From Siansivirga zeaxanthinifaciens CC-SAMT-1 (GTDB lineage: Bacteria; Bacteroidota; Bacteroidia; Flavobacteriales; Flavobacteriaceae), in NCBI RefSeq assembly GCF_000941055.1, contig NZ_CP007202.1:2476001-2540000 (forward strand): a stretch of 64,000 nucleotides of DNA, read 5' to 3'. A model generated the notes under the pieces. It was given only the letters and a program-made list of their open reading frames with translations, had not been told where the DNA came from and did not search any database. Of the stretch, positions 1-7,518 are shown one piece after another; position 1 is the first letter of the stretch; every line of letters starts with the position of its first letter. Both the position numbers and the translations under genes were made by a program.

Positions 1-355
1 CATGAAAAAACCAAGCTCTTTTACCGTCTAATTCTAAAACAGCTTTGTTCACAATAGAAATATTACCAATGGTAGAATTTGCAAATTTTCTAAGCATTTC
101 ATCATGGTTTCCGGTAATGTAAATAATCTCTACACCATCGGCGGCCATATCCATAATTTTTTTAATAACTTTTAAATGCGATTTGGGGAAATACCGCTTA
201 CTAAATTGCCAAACATCAATAATATCGCCGTTTAAAATAAGTTTTTTAGGTTCTATGCTATTCAAATAAGTTAGTAGGTGTTTGGCATGACAGCCATAGG
301 TTCCTAAATGCACATCCGATATTACAGCTAATTCTATTTTTCTTCTAATCTTCAA
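1..355 (-). CDS. UDP-2,3-diacylglucosamine diphosphatase-like metallophosphoesterase (5' part only)
   Basis: The gene runs off the left edge, so only about 118 N-terminal residues are visible. They carry the calcineurin-like phosphoesterase signatures in order: SDVHLG (residues 13-18), NGDIIDVW (42-49) and TGNHDEM (81-87). These supply the metal-binding Asp, His and Asn residues. The spacing and the DVW after the second motif fit the LpxH/YbbF group, which hydrolyses UDP-2,3-diacylglucosamine to lipid X in lipid A synthesis at the inner membrane. No ATG lies in frame at the 5' end. I chose the TTG at 355, directly before KIRRKIELAVISD; the frame stays open upstream to a stop near 400, so another non-ATG start is possible. 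It diverges from aroC. The family call is firm; the exact substrate is inferred. Confidence 0.8.
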   Translation of the reverse strand, partial: MKIRRKIELAVISDVHLGTYGCHAKHLLTYLNSIEPKKLILNGDIIDVWQFSKRYFPKSHLKVIKKIMDMAADGVEIIYITGNHDEMLRKFANSTIGNISIVNKAVLELDGKRAWFFH

Positions 356-540
356 TCTAAAATTATATTTACTGTAAATTACCCGTTTTATTGTTACTTA
401 ATGATTACCTCATAATTATTTAAATATCAGTATATTGTTAACTAGATGTTATCTAATAAAAATAAAATAGCATACTGCTTTATACGATTTCATTTTCGTA
501 TTTCTTAGAATAGATTTACTTTAGCACTAAAATTACAATC

Positions 541-1602
541 ATGGCTGGAAATTCTTTCGGAAAATTATTTCAACTAACAACATATGGCGAATCTCATGGG
601 CCTGCTTTAGGCGGTATTATAGATGGTTGCCCATCGGGAATAAAACTAGATTTAGATGCTATTCAAGATGAATTAAACAGAAGAAAACCGGGTCAATCAT
701 CCATTGTTACTCAACGTAAAGAACCAGACACCGTTAAATTTCACTCCGGTATTTTTGAAGGTGTTACAACGGGAACTTCCATTGGTTTTATAATTGAAAA
801 TACCAACCAAAAATCGCACGATTACACCCATATAAAAGACAGTTACAGACCAAGTCATGCCGACTATGTTTACGATAAAAAATATGGTTTTAGAGACTAT
901 CGCGGTGGTGGTCGCAGCTCGGCAAGAGAAACAGCCTGTCGCGTTGTAGCGGGCGCTATTGCTAAGCAAATGCTAAGTAACATCGAGTTTAAAGCCTATG
1001 TTTCTGGTGTTGGCAACATGAAACTAAACAAACCTTACACAGAATTAGATTTAACCAAAATAGAATCCAATATTGTACGCTGTCCAGATACCGAGATGGC
1101 TTCAAAAATGGAAACGTACATTAAAGAAGTGCGCAGTAAAGGCGATACCGTTGGAGGTATTGTTAGCTGCGTAATAAAAAACGTTCCGGTTGGCTTAGGC
1201 GAACCTGTTTTCGATAAACTTCATGCCGAATTAGGTAAAGCCATGCTATCCATCAACGCTGTAAAAGGCTTCGAGTATGGCAGCGGTTTCGAAGGAAGCG
1301 CCATGTATGGTAGCGAGCACAACGACGCATTTAACACAGACGGCACAACCAAAACAAACCATTCGGGAGGTATTCAGGGCGGTATAAGCAACGGCATGGA
1401 CATATATTTCAACGTCGCTTTTAAACCTGTAGCCACCTTAATTCAAGAATACGAAACCATAGACAAAGAAGGCAAAGTTGTTGTTATGCACGGCAAAGGC
1501 AGACACGACCCATGTGTGGTACCACGCGCTGTGCCTATTGTAGAAGCTATGGCAGCGCTGGTAATTGCAGATTTCTACTTACAAAATAAAATGTATCATT
1601 AG
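541..1602 (+). CDS. aroC: Chorismate synthase
   Basis: Catalyses the last shikimate-pathway step, 5-enolpyruvylshikimate-3-phosphate to chorismate, using reduced FMN; cytosolic. All three family signatures are present: GESHG near the N-terminus (residues 16-20), [16 protein letters not shown] (121-136) and [11 protein letters not shown] near the C-terminus (about 320-330). The 353 residues match the usual size (about 350-390). The ATG at 541 gives the conserved start [10 protein letters not shown] and is the natural choice. It stands alone: the upstream gene diverges, and a strong terminator hairpin follows at 1635, so it is probably monocistronic. Confidence 0.97.
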   Translation: MAGNSFGKLFQLTTYGESHGPALGGIIDGCPSGIKLDLDAIQDELNRRKPGQSSIVTQRKEPDTVKFHSGIFEGVTTGTSIGFIIENTNQKSHDYTHIKDSYRPSHADYVYDKKYGFRDYRGGGRSSARETACRVVAGAIAKQMLSNIEFKAYVSGVGNMKLNKPYTELDLTKIESNIVRCPDTEMASKMETYIKEVRSKGDTVGGIVSCVIKNVPVGLGEPVFDKLHAELGKAMLSINAVKGFEYGSGFEGSAMYGSEHNDAFNTDGTTKTNHSGGIQGGISNGMDIYFNVAFKPVATLIQEYETIDKEGKVVVMHGKGRHDPCVVPRAVPIVEAMAALVIADFYLQNKMYH

Positions 1603-1634
1603 AAGCTATTTCCCGCTTTCGGCTTAATCTTTTT

Positions 1635-1674
1635 AAATCGATATTTCTAACCAGAAGTATCGATTTTTATTTTA
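1635..1674 (+). terminator. Intrinsic terminator of aroC
   Basis: A 14-bp stem (1635-1648 with 1653-1666, one G-T pair) with an AACC loop runs into a T-rich tract. It lies about 30 bases after the aroC stop codon. Confidence 0.85.
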
Positions 1675-1942
1675 TAATCCTGCCAAAAACAATGTTGTTT
1701 TACAACCCATATTTAAAAAGGATAACGCCTCTATCGGGGCTAGGGCATACCGTTAAGTATCGTATTTTTTAATTTTATTCAAAATACAAATATTTAAAAC
1801 AGCTTTTAGCTGTAAGTTTTATCCTTGTAATGTGAAGAAAAAACGATAAACCCTCGTTTTTTTTAAAGCCTGTTGCTTTTGCTATTAATAAACTTCGCTT
1901 AAATTCTTATCTTGCTTAAAAAATAAAAAAGCGTTGTTATAT
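1675..1942 (+). other. Structured non-coding gap between aroC terminator and symporter gene
   Basis: No convincing reading frame is present. The stretch holds a small inverted repeat (ACAGCT, TTT, AGCTGT, near 1798-1812) and a terminator-like hairpin at 1838-1862: stem AAAAAACGA/TCGTTTTTT, 7-base loop, ending in a run of T. Because the aroC terminator lies upstream, this second hairpin ends no visible gene. It could close a small RNA starting near 1680-1760, or act in the 5' leader of the symporter gene. The run of C and G around 1727-1750 is also unlike the AT-rich surroundings. No promoter was identified with confidence. Confidence 0.4.
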
Positions 1943-3268
1943 ATGAAAAAATTAGCATTACACTGGAAGATTATTATTGGAATGATTTTAGGAATTATCT
2001 TTGGTTTCATAATGAATTCTGTAAATGGCGGTAAAGGTTTCGTAACCGATTGGATTGCGCCTTTTGGAACCATTTTTATTAATCTTCTTAAGCTAATTGC
2101 TGTGCCTTTAATTCTGGCTTCATTAATTAAAGGGATTTCAGATTTAAAAGATATTTCAAAAATAAAATCCATGGGCTTACGCACCATTAGCATTTACATT
2201 GTAACAACTTTAGTGGCTATTGTTATTGGATTAAGTATTGTAAACACCGTAAAACCAGGAAATGGCATGTCACAAGATACCATTGAAAAAATAAAATTAA
2301 AATACGCTAACGATGCTGGTGTAACCGACAAGCTTGCCAAGGCTAGCGCACAAAAAGAAGCAGGACCATTACAAGCCTTGGTTGATATTTTTCCTAGTAA
2401 TATTTTTCAATCGTTTGTAGAAGCCTCTATGCTACAAGTTATATTCTTTGCCTTATTTGTTGGTATTTGTTTGCTTTTAATTCCCGAAGAAAAGGCAAAA
2501 CCCCTTATCGACTTTTTCGATTCGTTAAATGAAGTCGTTATGAAAATGGTCGATTTAATCATGCTTTTTGCGCCTTACGCTGTGTTTGCTTTGTTGGCAA
2601 ATGTTATTATTGCCTTCGATGATATCGATATTTTAATTAAGCTATTGTATTATGCCTTATGTGTTGTTGGCGGACTCATATTAATGATAGGCTTCTATTT
2701 AGTTCTCATTAGTGTTTATGCGAAAAAATCGCCTATGTGGTTTTTAAAAGAAATAAGTCCGGCGCAATTATTAGCATTCTCCACCAGTTCTAGTGCAGCT
2801 ACCTTACCAGTAACCATGGAACGTGTTGAGGAGCATTTGGGAGTCGATAAAGAAGTTGCTGGTTTTGTTTTACCTGTTGGCGCCACGGTAAACATGGATG
2901 GAACCAGTTTATACCAAGGTATTGCTGCGGTTTTTATCATGCAGGTTATTTGGCCAGAAGGCTTAACTTTTACCAATCAATTAGTAATTATTGCAACGGC
3001 TTTATTAGCATCTATTGGCAGTGCCGCTGTACCAAGTGCAGGTATGGTTATGTTGGTAATTGTTTTAGAATCTATAGGGTTTCCAGCAGAGTTACTTCCT
3101 ATAGGCTTAGCTCTTATTTTTGCCGTAGACCGTCCGTTAGATATGTGCAGAACTGTTGTTAATGTTACTGGTGATGCAACCGTTTCGGTTTTAGTTGCAA
3201 AATCACTTGGTAAACTTCACGAACCGCAAGTGAAAAATTGGGATGATAATTATGAAAACGTAAAATAA
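1943..3268 (+). CDS. Dicarboxylate/amino acid:cation symporter (DAACS family)
   Basis: An inner-membrane secondary transporter that imports dicarboxylates (glutamate, aspartate or C4-dicarboxylates) with Na+ or H+. Multiple hydrophobic segments span the 441 residues. The family's diagnostic motifs are in order: the serine-rich stretch STSSSAATLPVT (around residue 280), the NMDGTS motif (around 316) and AVDRPLDMCRTVVNVTGD (around 394). The frame is open three codons further to a TTG, but ATG 1943 gives the typical MKKLALHWKI start and is preferred. The sulfurtransferase gene starts two bases after the stop, so they are probably co-transcribed. Which substrate is carried cannot be told from the sequence. 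Confidence 0.92.
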   Translation: MKKLALHWKIIIGMILGIIFGFIMNSVNGGKGFVTDWIAPFGTIFINLLKLIAVPLILASLIKGISDLKDISKIKSMGLRTISIYIVTTLVAIVIGLSIVNTVKPGNGMSQDTIEKIKLKYANDAGVTDKLAKASAQKEAGPLQALVDIFPSNIFQSFVEASMLQVIFFALFVGICLLLIPEEKAKPLIDFFDSLNEVVMKMVDLIMLFAPYAVFALLANVIIAFDDIDILIKLLYYALCVVGGLILMIGFYLVLISVYAKKSPMWFLKEISPAQLLAFSTSSSAATLPVTMERVEEHLGVDKEVAGFVLPVGATVNMDGTSLYQGIAAVFIMQVIWPEGLTFTNQLVIIATALLASIGSAAVPSAGMVMLVIVLESIGFPAELLPIGLALIFAVDRPLDMCRTVVNVTGDATVSVLVAKSLGKLHEPQVKNWDDNYENVK

Positions 3269-3270
3269 CT

Positions 3271-4089
3271 ATGAAAACGCTTTTATTTCAAGAACCCGTA
3301 GTATCTGTTCCATGGTTACATGATAATTTAGAACACAAAAATTTAATTATTCTCGACGGAACCATCAATAAGGTTTTTAATGAAGACCAACCACAAATTC
3401 CTGGTGCCCGTTTTTTTGACATAAAAAACAAGTTTAGCAACACCGCCGATCCGTTTCCAAGTGCATTTCCATCTAAAGAATTGTTTGAAACTTCGGCTCG
3501 CGAATTAGGTATTAATAACGACAGTGCCATTGTTGTTTACGACGATAAAGGTATTTATTCAAGTGCTCGTGTTTGGTGGCTTTTTAAAGCCTTTGGTTAT
3601 AATAATGTTGCTGTTTTAGATGGCGGATTTCCAGAATGGTTAAAACACAAGTTTCCAACAGAAAGCATGAAGCCTTATGCTGGGGAATCTGGTAATTTTG
3701 AAGCGCATTTAAAACCTGAACTCATGCAGTTTTTTAATGATGTAAAAGCGGCATCCAATAATAAAACCCATACCATTATTGATGCCCGTTCGGCAGGTCG
3801 TTTTAATTGCACAGAACCCGAACCTAGAGCTGGTTTGCGTATGGGAACCATTCCAAATTCTGTTAATTTACCTTTCGAAGATTTATTAAATGGACATGTT
3901 TTAATTTCAAAAGCTGAAATAGCATCTAAATTTAAACCTTTAGCATCGCCAGAAGATCCTTTAATTTTTTCTTGTGGCTCCGGACTCACCGCATGTGTTT
4001 TGGCTTTAGGCGCCGAGATTTCGGGTTATAAAAACATGGCTGTTTACGATGGTTCTTGGACCGAGTGGGGGAGTTTAGTTCCAGAATAA
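3271..4089 (+). CDS. sseA: Thiosulfate/3-mercaptopyruvate sulfurtransferase (two rhodanese domains)
   Basis: Transfers sulfane sulfur from 3-mercaptopyruvate or thiosulfate to an acceptor such as cyanide or a thiol. It has two tandem rhodanese domains. The inactive N-terminal one contains VVYDDKGIYSSARVWW. The C-terminal one carries the active-site loop with Cys235 in SCGSGLTACVLALG. The CGSG(V/L)TA loop is typical of mercaptopyruvate sulfurtransferases rather than the CRKG loop of thiosulfate-specific rhodaneses. Length 272 is normal (270-285). No signal peptide, so cytosolic. It follows the symporter gene after two bases and converges on the DCC gene with a 1-base gap and no visible terminator between them. 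Confidence 0.92.
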   Translation: MKTLLFQEPVVSVPWLHDNLEHKNLIILDGTINKVFNEDQPQIPGARFFDIKNKFSNTADPFPSAFPSKELFETSARELGINNDSAIVVYDDKGIYSSARVWWLFKAFGYNNVAVLDGGFPEWLKHKFPTESMKPYAGESGNFEAHLKPELMQFFNDVKAASNNKTHTIIDARSAGRFNCTEPEPRAGLRMGTIPNSVNLPFEDLLNGHVLISKAEIASKFKPLASPEDPLIFSCGSGLTACVLALGAEISGYKNMAVYDGSWTEWGSLVPE

Positions 4090-4090
4090 T

Positions 4091-4504
4091 CTATTCTAAA
4101 AACTTATTTTTTAACTCTGGTGTGGGTATCATACAAGCTTCTTTTTTACCAAACCATTTATAGCGGTTTTTAGCAATAACATTGTAAACGCCATCTCTTA
4201 TAAAAGCAGGAACAATAATAAATACAAAAAGAAGATTAAGCGGAAAATTTAATGCTTTGGAAATATATAATGCCGCTGTCGATTTAATTTTTAATCCGTT
4301 TTTTGTGAGTAAAATAATAGAATCGGTTTGAGTGGTATCTATCTGATATTTATTTATAATATCCTTGCCAAAAGTACCTTGTAAAGGAGCAAATTTAAAA
4401 ACACCCTTTTTGTCGTTTTTAATAATGAATTGCACACTGGAATTGCACAAATTGCAGACACCATCAAATAAAACAACTTGATGATTTTTAGTTATACCTT
4501 CCAT
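4091..4504 (-). CDS. DCC-family thiol-disulfide oxidoreductase (DUF393)
   Basis: A 137-residue protein opening with the family hallmark FDGVCNLCNSSVQF, which places a redox pair at Cys17 and Cys20 after a short beta strand. The rest fits the DUF393 pattern: KFAPLQ, then a segment with D-S-I-I-L and a hydrophobic stretch near residues 90-105, then an RY-containing C-terminus (KNRYKWFGKK). The biochemical role is poorly defined in the family; thiol exchange is inferred from the CxxC motif. It starts immediately before the mutS2 stop codon (0-base gap), so it is probably read from the mutS2 transcript. Confidence 0.88.
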   Translation of the reverse strand: MEGITKNHQVVLFDGVCNLCNSSVQFIIKNDKKGVFKFAPLQGTFGKDIINKYQIDTTQTDSIILLTKNGLKIKSTAALYISKALNFPLNLLFVFIIVPAFIRDGVYNVIAKNRYKWFGKKEACMIPTPELKNKFLE

Positions 4505-6676
4505 TTATTTTTTCATGGCCTCGACCAATTCTAATTGCGATAAATCGACACTGGTAGTAAATATGCCATAATTAACCAAAGCTTTGTTTTTTTCAATTTT
4601 ATCTAAGGTTCCAATGGCGCGACCATCCTCAAGTCGAACACGGTCACCAATGCGTAAAATAGCCTTTGGCTTTGGAGGCGCTAGTTTGGCCTTTGTTTTT
4701 TCTTCTTTTTTCTTTTCTCTAATAACTTCAACCTTTTTTTCTACCTCTTGCTTTACTTTTTTCTCGATGGCCTTTTTAATTTGCTTTTCTTTTTTGCTTT
4801 CTTTCGTGCGCTTCGAATTTTCTATTTGAACCATTTTAAATAGTTCGTCCATTAAAGGTTTCTTTTGTTTGTTATTGAAATATTTTTCAGATAAATCATT
4901 CACCTTTTGCCCTAAATAAATAAGGCGTTGGTTGCTATCGTACAGCTCTTGATAGCTTTCTAATTTCTTCTGAATTTTATCATTTATTTCTTCTAAACGA
5001 CCAGCTTCCTGAATTTTTTTCTTTTCATTAAGCTTTAAAGATTCGCCTGTTTTTTCGAGTTTAGAACGTTCTTTTTGAAGTTTAGCAATGGTAGCATCAA
5101 AACGTACTTTACTGCGTTCAATTTTTTTCTTAGCACGATTTATGAGACCGAAAGGAATACCATTTTTTTGGGCCACTTCAAAAGTAAAACTACTACCGGC
5201 CTGGCCAATTACTAATTTGTAAAGAGGCTCTAAGGTTTTTTCATCAAACAACATGTTTGCATTAAGCATGTTAGGCAACTCGTTGGCTAATATTTTAAGG
5301 TTAGAATAGTGCGTTGTTATAATACCAAAAGCTTCTCGATGGTAAAACTCCTCTAAAAACGTTTCGGCTAATGCACCACCAAGTTCGGGGTCACTTCCTG
5401 TTCCAAATTCATCAATTAAAAACAGGGTGTTCTTATTGCATTTTTTTAAGAAATAATTCATTTGCTTTAAGCGGTAGCTGTATGTGCTTAAATGATTTTC
5501 TATAGATTGATTATCACCAATATCACTTAAAATTCTATCAAATAAACAAACCTTACTACGCTCGTGCACCGGAATAAGTAAGCCACTTTGTAGCATAACT
5601 TGAAGTAATCCTACCGTTTTTAATGTGATACTTTTACCTCCAGCATTGGGTCCGGAAATCACTATAATTCTACTATCTTGTTTTAATTCAATAGTTTGTG
5701 GAAACGTTTTTTCTTTTTTCTGTAAATTATTTAAGTAAAGCAGTGGGTGATAGGCATCACGCAAAAACATGCTACGGTCTTCGGTTATTTCGGGAAGCAA
5801 GGCGTTCATGCTTAGTGCATATTTTGCTTTTGCCGAGATCACATCGATATCAATTAAAAAATTTTGGTATTTAGTAAATAATGGTAAAAACGGACGAATA
5901 AAGTTTGTGACTTCTTTTAAAATTCGGGTGACTTCTTCCTTTTCTTCGAATTCTAAATTACTTAATTCGCGAGAATATTTTAAGGTCGTTTCCGGTTCCA
6001 TATAAACAATGCTACCGGTTTTACTACTGCCCATAATAGCTCCGTTTACCTTACGTCTGTACATCGCTTTTACTGCTAAAACACGTCGGTTTTCTACAAC
6101 AGATTCTCTAATATCATCTAAGTATTCTAAACCATGGTACGTAGCTAAAGCCGAATTAAAACTTTGGTTTATCTTGCCTCGAACGCGGTTTATAGATTGT
6201 CTTAAATCGAAAAGAAGGGGTGAAGCATTATCTTTTATTTCGCCAAAACGATCTACAATACTGTCAATTTTTTCAATAACAATCTTTGTTACTTCAATAT
6301 TTGAAGCGTAATTATATAGTTCTGGATAATACTCCTGAAATTTATTTAAAAACGTAACAAGCTCGTTAGCTGTAATGGAAATAGCAACAATTTTTTTTAA
6401 ACTATGAACATCTAAAAACGTGTTTTCTATTTTTAAAAGCTTAATTTCTTTAGTGATAGCATCGAAACCATGATTTGGAATGCGGTTTTCGTTTTGAAAT
6501 GATGCTACATATTCGTTGGTTTGATGTAAACAAATACGTAAAGTGTCTCTATCACTAAGCGGACCTATTTCTAGCGCTTTTTCGTTACCTAAAGCGGTAA
6601 TACAATGCTCGCTTATTTGCTTTAGTACCGTTGAAAATTCTAAATCTTGTAATGTTTTTGTGTGAATGTTAATCAT
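4505..6676 (-). CDS. mutS2: MutS2-type ATPase lacking the Smr nuclease domain
   Basis: A MutS-family ATPase of the MutS2 branch, linked in the family to suppression of recombination and to rescue of collided ribosomes. The N-terminal core and clamp are followed by a Walker A GPNAGGKSITLKT (about residue 342) and Walker B LFLIDEFGTGSDPELGG (about 417-433). After the ATPase comes a long charged coiled coil, a very Lys/Glu-rich linker (about 600-665) and a small KOW-like end (IGDRVRLEDGRAIGTL). Full MutS2 is about 780 residues and ends in an Smr domain. At 723 residues this one stops before it, so the endonuclease domain is absent. The reading frame is intact, so this looks like a lineage form and not a broken gene. 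The DCC gene abuts its 3' end. Confidence 0.9.
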   Translation of the reverse strand: MINIHTKTLQDLEFSTVLKQISEHCITALGNEKALEIGPLSDRDTLRICLHQTNEYVASFQNENRIPNHGFDAITKEIKLLKIENTFLDVHSLKKIVAISITANELVTFLNKFQEYYPELYNYASNIEVTKIVIEKIDSIVDRFGEIKDNASPLLFDLRQSINRVRGKINQSFNSALATYHGLEYLDDIRESVVENRRVLAVKAMYRRKVNGAIMGSSKTGSIVYMEPETTLKYSRELSNLEFEEKEEVTRILKEVTNFIRPFLPLFTKYQNFLIDIDVISAKAKYALSMNALLPEITEDRSMFLRDAYHPLLYLNNLQKKEKTFPQTIELKQDSRIIVISGPNAGGKSITLKTVGLLQVMLQSGLLIPVHERSKVCLFDRILSDIGDNQSIENHLSTYSYRLKQMNYFLKKCNKNTLFLIDEFGTGSDPELGGALAETFLEEFYHREAFGIITTHYSNLKILANELPNMLNANMLFDEKTLEPLYKLVIGQAGSSFTFEVAQKNGIPFGLINRAKKKIERSKVRFDATIAKLQKERSKLEKTGESLKLNEKKKIQEAGRLEEINDKIQKKLESYQELYDSNQRLIYLGQKVNDLSEKYFNNKQKKPLMDELFKMVQIENSKRTKESKKEKQIKKAIEKKVKQEVEKKVEVIREKKKEEKTKAKLAPPKPKAILRIGDRVRLEDGRAIGTLDKIEKNKALVNYGIFTTSVDLSQLELVEAMKK

Positions 6677-6703
6677 TCTTAATTATAGATATTAGGAAAG
6701 CTG

Positions 6704-6711
6704 CAAATTTA
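6704..6711 (-). promoter_or_regulatory. Bacteroidota-type -7 element upstream of mutS2
   Basis: TAAATTTG on the minus strand matches the TAnnTTTG consensus and lies 28 bases before the mutS2 ATG. The -33 region is only T-rich, without a clear TTG. Confidence 0.45.
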
Positions 6712-6877
6712 CACATTCTCTATGAGATACTTAAAAGACTTTAAATTATTTAAAAGTAAGATTTAACACCTTTGTATTTGATTTAACATTATCATAACAG
6801 CAGTGTAAATATTTTGTTTGTACTTTGGATATCAAATATTTATACTATTCATCAATCAAAATTCTAACGGTTTATCT

Positions 6878-6908
6878 AACTCAACTAATCTTTAGTTGAG
6901 TTTTTTTT
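6878..6908 (+). terminator. Orphan intrinsic terminator, plus-strand orientation
   Basis: A perfect 11-bp stem (6878-6888 with 6892-6902) with a 3-base loop is followed by a T run that reaches into the miaE stop codon. The U-tract is on the plus strand, yet both flanking genes are on the minus strand, and on that strand no T run follows the hairpin. It may end an unannotated plus-strand small RNA in 6712-6877, or only stabilise the miaE mRNA end. Confidence 0.55.
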
Positions 6909-7494
6909 AACCATGAATGGTTTCACTTTTTCCGTAATTTTTAATGACTTCACTTTCAAATTCCACTAAAGCTTTCCAACGGGCATCAACATCAATGTCT
7001 TTTCCATATTTTCGTGCATAGGAAATAAACAAGGTATAATGTCCAGCTTCACTAACCATTAAATCATAATAAAATTTAGCTAATTCGGGGTCTTTAATTT
7101 CTCTTGAAAGTAATTTAAAACGTTCGCAGCTTCTGGCTTCAATCATGGCCGAAAACAATAACCTATCGACCATACATTGTAAACGATTGCCACCTTTGTT
7201 CATAAACTTATAAAGTTCGTTAACGTAGCTATCTTTTCGTTCTCTACCGAGTGTATACCCTCGCTTTTTTATAATATCGTGTACCATTTGAAAGTGCTCT
7301 AACTCTTCCTTAGCTAACTCCAGTAAATCGGTAACCATATCGGTATATTCGGAGTTTAAAGTGATTAAAGAAATGGCATTTGTGGCCGCTTTTTGTTCGC
7401 ACCAGGCATGGTCTGTTAGAATTTCTTCGAGATTAGATTCTGCGATATTTACCCATCGAGGATCGGTTTCTAATTTTAAATGAAGCATGCTCAT
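6907..7494 (-). CDS. miaE: tRNA 2-methylthio-N6-isopentenyladenosine(37) hydroxylase (MiaE-like)
   Basis: A non-haem di-iron monooxygenase that hydroxylates the isopentenyl group of ms2i6A at tRNA position 37. The four-helix-bundle metal ligands are visible: Glu33, the EELEH motif (Glu64 and His67), Glu119 in IEARSCERF, and SEAGH (Glu149 and His152). Length 195 is normal for the family. Either the first ATG or the one two codons later (MLHLKL) could be the start. It lies 24 bases after recG on the same strand and is likely co-transcribed with it; the pairing has no obvious functional meaning. Confidence 0.9.
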   Translation of the reverse strand: MSMLHLKLETDPRWVNIAESNLEEILTDHAWCEQKAATNAISLITLNSEYTDMVTDLLELAKEELEHFQMVHDIIKKRGYTLGRERKDSYVNELYKFMNKGGNRLQCMVDRLLFSAMIEARSCERFKLLSREIKDPELAKFYYDLMVSEAGHYTLFISYARKYGKDIDVDARWKALVEFESEVIKNYGKSETIHG

Positions 7495-7518
7495 AATTAG
7501 TATGTTATAAAGTTTAAA

